Shown here: one piece after another, positions 37,080 to 45,129 of the stretch
Numbering within the stretch: the stretch's first letter is position 1
Layout of the letters: each line of letters begins with the position of its first letter
Assembly: GCF_900454495.1 (NCBI RefSeq)
Contig: NZ_UGSI01000001.1
Span: 2,108,001 to 2,172,000, forward strand
Source: Paenibacillus macerans
GTDB taxonomy: Bacteria > Bacillota > Bacilli > Paenibacillales > Paenibacillaceae
Direction of reading: 5' to 3'
DNA length: 64,000 nt
The notes under the pieces: model-generated
The model's input: the letters and a program-made list of their open reading frames with translations, nothing else
The model's database searches: none
Told to the model about the DNA's origin: nothing
Position numbers and translations under genes: made by a program

Positions 37080-38592
37080 CACTAGCGTTGCATAAAACCT
37101 AACGCGAATAATCAAATATTAGTTAAATATGGGTAATTATGATCATTTTTCATGGAAAAAGCATAAAAAATCTCCTATTGTAAAGAGGTAGGTACGTTGT
37201 CCATAACTCTCTACAAAAGGAGACCATCCATGGATAACGTTAAAGCTAAAACGGTCATTCGTCAACTGATTTCCTTACTGCCCATCGATGTGCATCAACG
37301 TTTACTCTTCGACCATTACACCAAGAAACTTACCACGATGAAAGCGATCATGCTCTTCATCAATGCTCAGTTGAAACAATGGTCATCTTACGGTGAAATG
37401 GAAATTGCACTTCGTGCTGAGCCGAAACTTCAGCAGCTTCTACAGTTGGAGAGTATCAGCGGCTCGCAATTATCCCGAAAACTCGATCAGATCCCAACGG
37501 AGCTGTTGGAGTGGATGTTTCAGCATCTGGCATCACAAACACAGCAACGTGCTTGCCACCAGGGCCAGAGCGGGAAATTGCACATCATTGATTCTTCCAG
37601 CATTCGACTGCCGCTTCAACTTGGAAGTTGGGCCAAGATGTCAAATAAGAGTAGCGGCGTCAAGATGCATCTGCGCCTCGTTGTTACAGCTCCCGACAAG
37701 CTATTTCCTGATGCCATGATCCCCAGTTCGCTCAATGTAGGGGATCGTGCGGGGGCCGTTGAACTGGTCGTCCCCTCGGATGCGATCTATGTGATGGATC
37801 GCGGTTATGATGATTATGCCCGGATGGATCAATGGGTCCAGGACAACATCCAGTTTGTGATCCGTATGCGAGATCGCGCGCTTGCCACCGTCATTGAGGA
37901 GTATCCTGTTCCGGAAGGCTCGAGCATCACGCGGGACGCCAAGGTTTGCGTGGGCAGTTCCTTCCGATCCATGGAACATTCCGTTCGTTTGGTGGAGTTT
38001 TATGACGAGCAGGAACGGACTTATCGTATTTTTACATCGGTATGGGATAAGACCGCTGAAGAAATCGCGCAGATCTACAAAAATCGCTGGCTCATCGAGT
38101 TGTATTTTAAATGGCTGAAGCAACATTTGCGATTGAAGAAGCTGCACAGTCATAAACCACAGGCTATTTGGAACCAGTTATTCTTGGCTTTAATTACTGC
38201 CTTGCTCGTGGAGCACATCCGGCACAGCACCCAAACGGCAAAAACAAACTGGCAAGTGCTCCGGATTCTCCGCGAGTATTTGTACCGTTCATGGCGATCC
38301 TTTCGAACCGAACTGGATCGGAAACCCAGTCGAAGTAGTCCGGGGAGACGTCCGGGGTCAGGTCCCAAAGCGTTATCGGTGCGCACAATGGTTGGGATAA
38401 TTAAGCCAAGCAAGTTCAAGGAATAATATCCATTATATACATTTAATGGGACATCACGACCTACGCATTAGGTAACCTTGACTTTTTGGTCTTAAGCTTA
38501 AAAAATGACTGTAAAAAAATCCATTTATAGTTTCAATAATCCAAATGTGGGTTTTGCTGAAAATTGATGTTAGTGTTCTTGCAACGCTAGTG
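37080..38592 (+). mobile_element. Complete IS4-family insertion sequence
   Basis: 1513 bp bounded by inverted repeats starting CACTAGCGTTGCA at both ends, with further partial identity ending CTAAC about 20 bp in. A 9-bp direct repeat CCTTTTTTG flanks it (37071-37079 and 38593-38601). It carries one intact transposase gene and lies inside a unit of the intergenic repeat, so the empty site can be rebuilt exactly. Confidence 0.92.
37230..38426 (+). CDS. IS4-family transposase
   Basis: A 398-residue DDE transposase. The catalytic residues appear in HIIDSSSIRLP (first Asp), IYVMDRGYDDY (second Asp) and the Y-R-E-K signature YKNRWLIELYFKWLKQHLRLKK (Glu; 22 residues, positions about 277-298). ATG 37230 follows AAAAGGAGA; the first ATG-like codon upstream lacks a site. 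The frame is intact with no stops, so the element may still be mobile. Confidence 0.93.
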   Translation: MDNVKAKTVIRQLISLLPIDVHQRLLFDHYTKKLTTMKAIMLFINAQLKQWSSYGEMEIALRAEPKLQQLLQLESISGSQLSRKLDQIPTELLEWMFQHLASQTQQRACHQGQSGKLHIIDSSSIRLPLQLGSWAKMSNKSSGVKMHLRLVVTAPDKLFPDAMIPSSLNVGDRAGAVELVVPSDAIYVMDRGYDDYARMDQWVQDNIQFVIRMRDRALATVIEEYPVPEGSSITRDAKVCVGSSFRSMEHSVRLVEFYDEQERTYRIFTSVWDKTAEEIAQIYKNRWLIELYFKWLKQHLRLKKLHSHKPQAIWNQLFLALITALLVEHIRHSTQTAKTNWQVLRILREYLYRSWRSFRTELDRKPSRSSPGRRPGSGPKALSVRTMVGIIKPSKFKE

Positions 38593-38679
38593 CCTTTTTT
38601 GCCCCTATGTTTGTCTCGGAAGCTCCTCAGGCGAAACGCTGGTTCCTCCCCTCCGCAAATCCGCAAACCGCATAACCGT

Positions 38680-38937
38680 TTACGCCTTTCTGCGTTTTCT
38701 CTGGTAAACAGGCGGTTCAGCCAGCTTGATATAGAAATCGGTAATGTTGCCGTAAGCGTCGGATTCAATGTGGCAGCAGCCGGTCAGCATCATTTTCAGC
38801 ATCTCGCGGCCGCGCTGCACCCGTGATTTGGCCGCCGAGTACGAAATGCCCAGGTGGCTGCTAAGCTGCTTCTGCGACATGCCCTGCAGCTCGGACAGCT
38901 CCAGCGCTTCCCGGTAAATGTCCGGCAGGCGGGGAAT
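38680..38937 (-). pseudogene. Remnant of a SigZ-type ECF sigma factor (region 4)
   Basis: The minus-strand frame reads LPDIYREALELSELQGMSQK, then LGISYSAAKSRVQRGREMLK (sigma region 4 helix-turn-helix) and GCCHIESDAYGNITDFY, the tail typical of SigZ. Region 2 is missing: the homology stops at about 38937, where an aldo-keto reductase fragment on the other strand begins. It is not expected to be functional. Confidence 0.75.
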
Positions 38938-38944
38938 CGTCGAT

Positions 38945-39019
38945 GCGAAGCAGGTAGAGGATAGCCTGCGGAGATTGAACACCGATTATATTGACCTGTA
39001 TCAAATTCATAATCCCGAC
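38945..39019 (+). pseudogene. Fragment of an aldo-keto reductase
   Basis: AKQVEDSLRRLNTDYIDLYQ followed by IHNPD is the conserved strand-helix segment of aldo/keto reductases. Only about 25 codons are recognisable. The open frame continues to 39121, but the following residues do not resemble the family. It abuts the SigZ remnant in the opposite orientation. Confidence 0.65.
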
Positions 39020-39120
39020 GTAGCGAGCCGTCTGCCCGAAGAATATCCGTTTTGGTCTTTCATGGAGGAAGACGATTCGATCATCCGCAAAGCCCCGCAA
39101 AAAGCCGGCCGGCATAACTA

Positions 39121-39147
39121 AAGGGTGCGCGAACATCGCGTACCCTT
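39121..39147 (-). terminator. Hairpin downstream of yqzE
   Basis: AAGGGTGCGCG and CGCGTACCCTT form an 11-bp stem with one wobble pair and a 5-nt loop, 10 bp after the yqzE stop on the minus strand. The tail is only weakly U-rich. Confidence 0.5.
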
Positions 39148-39157
39148 ATCCGTTGTT

Positions 39158-39373
39158 CTACCCCTCGCCGGAAGAGGAATGCTCCTTTTCCTTTTTCCGT
39201 TTTACCGGAAGCTGCTCTGCCCATAAAGATACTGAAAAAGGAATCATCCCGAACCAGCGGCGTGTCCACGGTTCCTTCGGCCTGGAACGTTCCCGCCGGA
39301 CTTCCCTGGGGGTTTCTACGAAATCGACAACTTTTTCGGTAATGTACTTTACCAGTTCATCGCCTTTGGCCAT
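39158..39373 (-). CDS. yqzE: YqzE family small protein
   Basis: A 71-residue basic protein starting MAKGDELVKYITEKVVDFVE, then TPREVRRERSRPKEPWTRRWFGMIPFS (residues 21-47). These two blocks match the YqzE family of spore-forming Firmicutes, which is found near competence and yqh genes; function unknown. ATG 39373 follows AAAGGAGAG at about 7 bp. It lies in a region of gene debris but is intact. Confidence 0.78.
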   Translation of the reverse strand: MAKGDELVKYITEKVVDFVETPREVRRERSRPKEPWTRRWFGMIPFSVSLWAEQLPVKRKKEKEHSSSGEG

Positions 39374-39529
39374 GCTAAGCTCTCCTTTTTTTGATATGCT
39401 CGCCTTTGCTTATCTCTAGTTTGCTCCGGGAAGCCGTTCCCTAAACCCGCCTTCGGCGGCGGTACATGCATGATTTGGGCACGGGAAGTTCAATCTATAA
39501 AAGAAATAAAACCTGAAAAGGGGAGTACC

Positions 39530-40228
39530 ATGAAAATACGGATACGGTATCCGCTGGCGGGTCTGCTTATCGTCTCCCTTGCCCTCGGTTTGTGCGGAAG
39601 TCCCGCTGGTGCGGATGACAAGGATCTGCGGCACGTTTTTCCGGAGCCGGTCATCCTGATCGATGCGGGACACGGCGGCATTGACGGCGGTACCTCTTAC
39701 GAAGAAATTATGGAAAAAGACATCAACCTCGAGATCGGCCGCCGGCTTTACGTCGTGCTGCGAAGCCACGGATACCGGGCGATTCTGAACCGGACGGGCG
39801 ATTACGCCCTCAGCGACGATAACCGCTGGTCGCGCAGCCGTTCCCGCCATATGAGGGATCTGGCCCAGCGCAAGGAGCTGAGCGAGCAGCTTCCCGCTTC
39901 CATCGTCGTCAGCCTGCACGTGAACTGGGGCCGGAACAAATCGAAACGGGGACCGCTTGTCCTGCACCAGAACGAAGGGCGCAGCGCGCTGCTGGCCGCC
40001 TCCATTCAGAATGCCTTGGAACGGTTTTACAATCTGAACAGAGCTTCGATCCCTGAGATCGGCAAACCGTTTTACCTGCTGAAGCATGTCGAATCGCCTG
40101 CCGTCATCGTTGAAATGGGCTTTTTGAGCAATGCGGAAGACCGCGCCCAGCTGATTAGCCGGAGCGGCCAGCAAAAGATCGCCGAAGCGATTTACACCGG
40201 CATCGCCGAATATTTTACGGTGATGTAG
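39530..40228 (+). CDS. cwlD: N-acetylmuramoyl-L-alanine amidase, CwlD type
   Basis: A 232-residue amidase_3 protein. After a signal peptide (about residues 1-28, ending SPAGA) the zinc ligands are His in ILIDAGHGG, Glu in MEKDINLEIG and His in VVSLHVNWG; the catalytic Glu lies in VIVEMGFLSN. CwlD removes peptide side chains so that spore-cortex muramic lactam can form. Length matches CwlD (about 237 aa). ATG 39530 follows AAAAGGGGAG. Confidence 0.88.
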   Translation: MKIRIRYPLAGLLIVSLALGLCGSPAGADDKDLRHVFPEPVILIDAGHGGIDGGTSYEEIMEKDINLEIGRRLYVVLRSHGYRAILNRTGDYALSDDNRWSRSRSRHMRDLAQRKELSEQLPASIVVSLHVNWGRNKSKRGPLVLHQNEGRSALLAASIQNALERFYNLNRASIPEIGKPFYLLKHVESPAVIVEMGFLSNAEDRAQLISRSGQQKIAEAIYTGIAEYFTVM

Positions 40229-40333
40229 GCTCCTTTTGGGTTAAATTTCCACTACATAACTCCTGCTCCGCAACCGATATATCTTTTCGTTAGCAGCTAT
40301 AGAAAAAGAGAAGCATAGGGGAGTTGAAAAGTA

Positions 40334-42394
40334 GTGAGAGGAAAACCATCAGGAATGGCCGGAAAGATCAAATCTGTTTCATTGCGCGTGAAAATACCCT
40401 TTTTCGTCTGTTTATTGGTGATCGCGTCTTTGCTGGCCGCTTCCATTCTGACTTACCGGGAGGCGTCCAGCGTGGCGCTGAGCAAGAGCAAAGATGAAAT
40501 CAACGTGATGGCCGACCGGCTGGGAGGCGGATTGTCGACGGCCGTCCAACTGCAGCAGCAAGCCACCTTCCTCATATCGGAGCACAATACGTTCCGCAGC
40601 CTGCTAAAACTAAGAGAATCCGGCGAACTCACGGATAAACAATTTTTCTCGTCAGCCAATCCTTATCTGGACCAAGCGAACGCAATTCTGAAAAGCAGTT
40701 TGGAAGGAACCGGGGACATCGATTCCTATTTGCTTACGGATGCCAAAGGGACGATTGTGGCCGGAACAAACGTGAAAAATATCGGGCAATCGCGATCGGA
40801 CCGCGATTACTTTAGCGAAGCGCTCAAAGGTCAGCCTTACATCAGCGACGCCATCGTATCGAAAAGCACCGGCAAGCTGCTGCTCGCTTTTGCCCAGCCG
40901 ATCAAGGATACGGACGGCAAAGTGCTGGGCGTTTTCGTAACGACGATCGACAGCCAGTTCTTTTTCAGCACGTTAGGCGAAGTTTCCATCAACCGGGAAG
41001 GCAGCATCGAAATCGTCAGCCGCGGCGGAACGGTATTATATAATTCCAAAGACCCTTCAAGAATCGGTACGGTCATTGCTGAACTCGCAGGTTCTGTAAA
41101 AAACACGGGGAGTCAAGAAATCGAAAAAACCAGTCTCGAAATGAACAACGAATACCTGCGGATCAACCGGATTCCGGGCCCGGACTTAACCGTTACGGTC
41201 GTCGATTCTTTGGACGACATTAAGCAGCCGATTAAGGTGATGCTGCGCAATACCGCTATTTTAACCTTTGTGATCATTCTCGTGGCTGTCGGCTTCGGCT
41301 TGTTGCTTTCCCGTTACATCGCGAAGCCGCTGACGCAATTAACCCATCTGTTCCGGCAAATGGCTTCCGGCGATCTTACCGTTAACGCGGACGAGGACCG
41401 CTATGAAGGCGAGCTTAAAATATTGGCGGGCAGCTTCAACCAAATGGTCGGCCGCAACAAGGACTTGATCCGGAATATGAACAAAACGATCGAGGTGCTT
41501 GGGACAAGTACGAAGGAGCTGGAAGCTTCCTCGAAGCAAACGGCCGTATCCGTCAGCGAAACGTCGGCCACTTCGCAGGAAATCGCCAAAGCGATGGATT
41601 CTCAAGCCCGGGAGACGGAACATATCGTGGACAAATTTTTCGGTTTCGGGGAAAGTTTCGAGTCCATGAGCTCGAAAGCTCAATCCGCCAAAGAGCGTTC
41701 GGAGGAAATCGTCGGCGTGTTCCATACGAGCAACGAAGTGGTGGACGAATTGATCCGCATTAACGAGCAAAACGAAGAACAAGTGAACAAGATTTCCGAG
41801 ATGACATTCAAGCTGCAAAAAAGCTCGGAGCAAATCAACAGCATCACGGGCGCGATTGCCGAAATTGCCGCACAGACCAACCTGCTCGCGCTGAACGCGT
41901 CCATCGAGGCGGCGAGAGCCGGCGAGCACGGCCGCGGCTTCGCCGTCGTGGCGGCGGAAATCCGCAAGCTGGCCGAGCAAAGCTCGCGGCAGTCCGCTCA
42001 TATTCAAGGTATCATCCAGGAAAACCTCGCGTTTGTGGAGGATAATTACCAAAGCGTGGCCCAGATTCAAAAGATCGCAGCCATGCAGGACCAGTTTGTC
42101 GGCCAGACGCGGCAAGCTTTTAACGTTATCTTTGATAAAACCGCCGACATTGCCGACCAGATCAAAAAGATGGCGGAAGAAGTCGGCCGCCTGGAAAGCG
42201 ACAAGGACGAAGTGCTCGGCTCCGTCCAAAGCCTCTCGGCATCGGGCGAAGAGGTCTCCGCTTCCGTCGAGGAGGTTTCGGCCACGATGACGGAGCAATC
42301 GGCAACCGTCCAACAGCTCGCCGGTATGGTGCAAACCATTGACGGGCTGGCGAAGGAACTGACCAAGGCGGCGGCGCAATTCAAAGTGGAGTAG
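40334..42394 (+). CDS. Methyl-accepting chemotaxis protein with Cache sensor
   Basis: A 686-residue chemoreceptor. Membrane helix 1 (about residues 20-42) is followed by a dCache sensor (SRSDRDYFSEALKGQPYISD, then SKSTGKLLLAFAQPI), helix 2 (about 300-322), HAMP and the signalling domain. Its tip reads IAEIAAQTNLLALNASIEAA, then RAGEHGRGFAVVAAEIRKLA. It starts at GTG 40334 behind GGGGAG. Ligand unknown; small organic acids or amino acids are typical for dCache receptors. A perfect 15-bp hairpin follows the stop. Confidence 0.92.
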   Translation: MRGKPSGMAGKIKSVSLRVKIPFFVCLLVIASLLAASILTYREASSVALSKSKDEINVMADRLGGGLSTAVQLQQQATFLISEHNTFRSLLKLRESGELTDKQFFSSANPYLDQANAILKSSLEGTGDIDSYLLTDAKGTIVAGTNVKNIGQSRSDRDYFSEALKGQPYISDAIVSKSTGKLLLAFAQPIKDTDGKVLGVFVTTIDSQFFFSTLGEVSINREGSIEIVSRGGTVLYNSKDPSRIGTVIAELAGSVKNTGSQEIEKTSLEMNNEYLRINRIPGPDLTVTVVDSLDDIKQPIKVMLRNTAILTFVIILVAVGFGLLLSRYIAKPLTQLTHLFRQMASGDLTVNADEDRYEGELKILAGSFNQMVGRNKDLIRNMNKTIEVLGTSTKELEASSKQTAVSVSETSATSQEIAKAMDSQARETEHIVDKFFGFGESFESMSSKAQSAKERSEEIVGVFHTSNEVVDELIRINEQNEEQVNKISEMTFKLQKSSEQINSITGAIAEIAAQTNLLALNASIEAARAGEHGRGFAVVAAEIRKLAEQSSRQSAHIQGIIQENLAFVEDNYQSVAQIQKIAAMQDQFVGQTRQAFNVIFDKTADIADQIKKMAEEVGRLESDKDEVLGSVQSLSASGEEVSASVEEVSATMTEQSATVQQLAGMVQTIDGLAKELTKAAAQFKVE

Positions 42395-42395
42395 C

Positions 42396-42432
42396 GGATA
42401 GGGCCGCAGCTATTACGGCTGCGGCCCTATCC
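42396..42432 (+). terminator. Perfect GC-rich hairpin after the chemoreceptor gene
   Basis: GGATAGGGCCGCAGC and its exact complement flank a 7-nt loop, starting 1 bp after the stop codon. No U-run follows, so it may stabilise the mRNA end or terminate inefficiently. Confidence 0.6.
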
Positions 42433-42690
42433 AGCGGCGGCCAGCCCGGCGGCTAGTCCGGGTGGCAGCCAGTCCGGCGGCGGCCTGTCCAGTGGCGGCC
42501 TGTCCGGCGGCGGCGGTCATGGCCGCGCATGGTCGCGGCGAATACGGCTGGGGCCGAAAAGGTACGGCGGTTACAGCTGTGGCGAATAGGCAGTGGCCGA
42601 TACGGCCGCAGTGAAATACGGCTGCGGCGAATAGTCCTCCGGTTACGGTCGTCGCTATGAAATACTTCTCCATCGAGTTGATCGCAGCGA
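42433..42690. repeat. GC-rich degenerate repeats, non-coding
   Basis: Many variants of GGCGGCCTGTCC and of CGGCTGCGGCGAATA follow one another, then two copies of TTGATCGCAGC. Open frames here are low-complexity (Ala, Gly, Gln, Arg) and lack ribosome binding sites, so I treat the stretch as non-coding. Confidence 0.5.
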
Positions 42691-42793
42691 ATTTGATCGC
42701 AGCCAGTCCAAACCATGCCGCAGCCCGCGAAACGCCGCGCGGAAAGGCCCTACGGTACTATCCCGCACCCTGGTAGAATACACAAAAGAATTG

Positions 42794-42917
42794 ACCTGCG
42801 GTATGCCACCTTTAATACCTACGTTTTATCCCGCACCCCTGCACAATGCACCGCAGAATGCCCTGCGCCCCCCTGCCCCACCTAGTATTGCACCGCAGAA
42901 TACCTGCGGTATGCCAC
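42794..42917. repeat. Repeat block with TGCGGTATGCC and TGCACCGCAGAAT words
   Basis: ACCTGCGGTATGCCAC occurs at 42794 and 42902; TGCACCGCAGAAT occurs at 42847 and 42889; TATCCCGCACCC occurs at 42758 and 42828. The words are partly complementary (CCGCAG/CTGCGG), so the block can fold. Confidence 0.55.
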
Positions 42918-42953
42918 ACAGAATACCCATGCGGAAGTGCACCGTACCCTGCG

Positions 42954-43136
42954 AAATGCAAAAGTGCATGCGATATTCGTCGAAATCCCCCGAAACAGGT
43001 GGTTCAAATGCAAAAATGCAGTTCATACCCAGCCAAAATTGTCTTTTTTATCGAATGGCCCCAAATCAAATGCACTTTTGCATTTCAAACGCTCTAGAGA
43101 GGAAATCTGGAGAAAATCAAATGCACTTTTGCAGTT
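42954..43136. repeat. Four-unit inverted intergenic repeat (AAATGCAAAAGTGCA family)
   Basis: AAATGCAAAAGTGCA at 42954 and AAATGCAAAAATGCA at 43006 are followed by TGCACTTTTGCATTT at 43071 and TGCACTTTTGCAGTT at 43122. Two units in one orientation are mirrored by two in the other, spaced 52, 65 and 51 bp. It lies just beyond the 3' end of the thiazole maturation gene. Confidence 0.7.
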
Positions 43137-43151
43137 GGTTCATTCAAATGT

Positions 43152-45110
43152 TCACGATGTTCCACCTACCCGAAGCGACACGCCAAATACAGCCAGCTCT
43201 TTCAGGAACGGCTCCACAGCAAGATCTACCACGTTTAGATGATACCCGTCCTTCCTCACAACCTGCAGCGCGTCGAACAAGACCTCCGGTTGGAACGTTT
43301 CATCAATGCTGTCGATGTCAACAAGAACGGGAGCATCCTGTTTCAACTGCACAGAGGGAATCTCCAGCACGTTGGCGGGCCGGCAGACCGAGCCCGGTGG
43401 ATCTTGCGTATTTTGCGCCATCATTAAAGCGGCTCGAAGGGCATTCCGCAGCGCAAATGTGTGATTAAGGCCGACACCGCCGTACCAAGCCCCGCCCGTT
43501 CCCGCCCAAAACACCGGAAACCCGGACACGGCTTCTCCCAAGCCGATCACCGGTTCGCCCCGCATGATGTTTAAAACTTGCAAGTAGTAGCGGCAGTGCT
43601 TATCTTCCACGTTCCCCAGCCGAACACAGGCGGCGGACGGCACTAGCTCTTGCGACTGCTTGTGCACCTGCTCCTGCCCCCGCTTCCCCTCATGCTCCCG
43701 CTTCTGCTCATGCTCCCGTTCGGCCGCCTGCTCCTGCTCCCGCTTCTGCTCGTACACCCGCTCTTCCGCCTGCTCCTGCGCTCGCTTCCCCTCACACTCC
43801 CGCTCTTCCGCCTGCACGCGGGTCTGTCCGCAGATCCGCCTGCGCAACGTTTCGCACAAATATGCTTCCAACCCCCGGCGGAGCGCCTCCGCCGCCGTCT
43901 CCCCCGCACCGATGCCGATAACCCCGCCGGTTTCGTCCAAAAGCGCTTCGGCCAGCCGCGATACATATGCTTCGATTCCGGTCAGTCCCGCTTCCCGGCG
44001 CGCTTCCTCATGCGTCAGTCCGGCGCAAACGAGGTCCGGCAGCAAGCTTGCGGGACCTTCCGACAACGGATCGGCTGACTGCACACGGCATTGAGCGAGC
44101 GGCAGCTGGCTTAAACCGCCCTCCTCCCAAGCGTGGAAAATCCCGATTTGCCCCGAGGTCAAGCGGCCGAAGTAAGAGAACCAGCCAGCCGGGAGGCTGC
44201 CTTCAAAGATTGGTTCGATTCCGCACTTAGTAATTTGCTTAAACGGTTGGTCGGAAGTCTGGTCAGTCGGGTGGTCGGAGGTTTGCTTGATCCGCTGCTC
44301 AGAGGTATGCTTGATCCACCGCTCAGGGCTTTTCTTGATCCACCGCTCAGAGGGTTGCTTGATCCACTGCTCAGAGGTTCGCTCAAACCAATGATCGGAA
44401 ATTTGTTCGAGCCGCCGCCAGGAAATTTGCAGATTTTCGATGGGGATCCCCTTCCGTCCATGCGCGAACGGATGAGGGAAAAAAGCATGCCAGCCGCCTT
44501 CCAGTGTCTCCAAATCAAGCAGGTAGACTAAATTTCCCTCCCCCGCCCCACTCTCTCCCGCAATATACCGCAGCAGCCGGGAGACAAGCGCGTTGGCGAG
44601 CAGCGCGCCCGCCGCCACAGAAACCGGCTGCCGCTGCGGGCCTCGGCAAAGCGCAGTCTCGTGCAGCCTGCGCCAGGCCGACTCCCAGCCGCCTTCCAGG
44701 CCGGGCTGTACGAACGGGCCCGCCACCCCCGTCCGATGCAAGCAGACGGCGGGCAGCAGCGCCTTATTCTCTTCCCGGCAAGCCTGCTCAAGCAGCAGCA
44801 GTTCCCCGGGCTCCCCCTCCTGTGACGCATAAAGAATCGTTTGATGCGGCCGCACGGCATTCCGCCAGCCGGCAGCATCTTCCTGCCCCAAGACAGCTTC
44901 CCGCAGCTTCGCCTCGGGAGCCGCTTGGCGGGCCCCGCGCAGCCATTCGGCCAGAGGCTTCCGATCGGCGGAGGCCGAACCGGTCATGCACAAGTGGAAA
45001 TCGGTGAACCCGGACCGGGTCAAAGCGGACAGAAGCGAAAAGAAAACCGGTCCGGAGCCAACGGCCAGGATGTCATCCGGCCGCACTGTTTGAAGCCGAT
45101 GTGGACTCAA
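43152..45110 (-). CDS. ThiF-like putative thiazole-containing bacteriocin maturation protein
   Basis: A 652-residue protein of the ThiF/E1-like partner family found beside YcaO enzymes in bacilli (TIGR03693 type). It starts SPHRLQTVRPDDILAVGSGP, a degenerate Rossmann nucleotide site, and keeps C-terminal blocks such as YYLQVLNIMRGEPVIGLGEAV. Typical members carry about 110 more N-terminal residues including a peptide-docking region; here these are missing. Two expanded tandem repeats interrupt it (residues about 229-292 and 432-475). TTG 45110 has AGGAGG at 9 bp; the TTG at 45137 has no site. It starts 19 bp after the YcaO gene. Confidence 0.75.
   Translation of the reverse strand: MSPHRLQTVRPDDILAVGSGPVFFSLLSALTRSGFTDFHLCMTGSASADRKPLAEWLRGARQAAPEAKLREAVLGQEDAAGWRNAVRPHQTILYASQEGEPGELLLLEQACREENKALLPAVCLHRTGVAGPFVQPGLEGGWESAWRRLHETALCRGPQRQPVSVAAGALLANALVSRLLRYIAGESGAGEGNLVYLLDLETLEGGWHAFFPHPFAHGRKGIPIENLQISWRRLEQISDHWFERTSEQWIKQPSERWIKKSPERWIKHTSEQRIKQTSDHPTDQTSDQPFKQITKCGIEPIFEGSLPAGWFSYFGRLTSGQIGIFHAWEEGGLSQLPLAQCRVQSADPLSEGPASLLPDLVCAGLTHEEARREAGLTGIEAYVSRLAEALLDETGGVIGIGAGETAAEALRRGLEAYLCETLRRRICGQTRVQAEERECEGKRAQEQAEERVYEQKREQEQAAEREHEQKREHEGKRGQEQVHKQSQELVPSAACVRLGNVEDKHCRYYLQVLNIMRGEPVIGLGEAVSGFPVFWAGTGGAWYGGVGLNHTFALRNALRAALMMAQNTQDPPGSVCRPANVLEIPSVQLKQDAPVLVDIDSIDETFQPEVLFDALQVVRKDGYHLNVVDLAVEPFLKELAVFGVSLRVGGTS
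43689..43814 (-). repeat. 42-bp tandem repeat inside the maturation gene
   Basis: Three 42-bp copies begin with CGCTCTTCCGCCTG-like sequence at 43717, 43759 and 43801 (plus-strand view). They code AEERECEGKRAQEQ, AEERVYEQKREQEQ and AAEREHEQKREHEG, a highly charged, probably helical segment. Confidence 0.75.
44233..44424 (-). repeat. 24-bp tandem repeat inside the maturation gene
   Basis: Eight diverging 24-bp units in register (44233 to 44424; central units read CTTGATCCACCGCTCAGAG on the plus strand). They code octapeptides such as SEQWIKQP, SERWIKKS, PERWIKHT and SEQRIKQT. The length keeps the reading frame. Confidence 0.8.
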
Positions 45111-45129
45111 GTGGTCATTCCTCCTTGGT

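Noticed and set aside
41339..42379. Minus-strand open frame of 346 codons inside the chemoreceptor gene
   Set aside because: Antisense to the conserved MCP signalling domain; composition rich in Arg/Leu/His as expected for a shadow frame.
42413..42673. Small Ala/Gly-rich protein in the GC-rich repeat block
   Set aside because: Low-complexity, no ribosome binding site, and the frame arises from the repeats.
42794..43136. CRISPR array
   Set aside because: Repeats are short, few, not identical, occur in both orientations and have irregular spacing; no cas genes are present.
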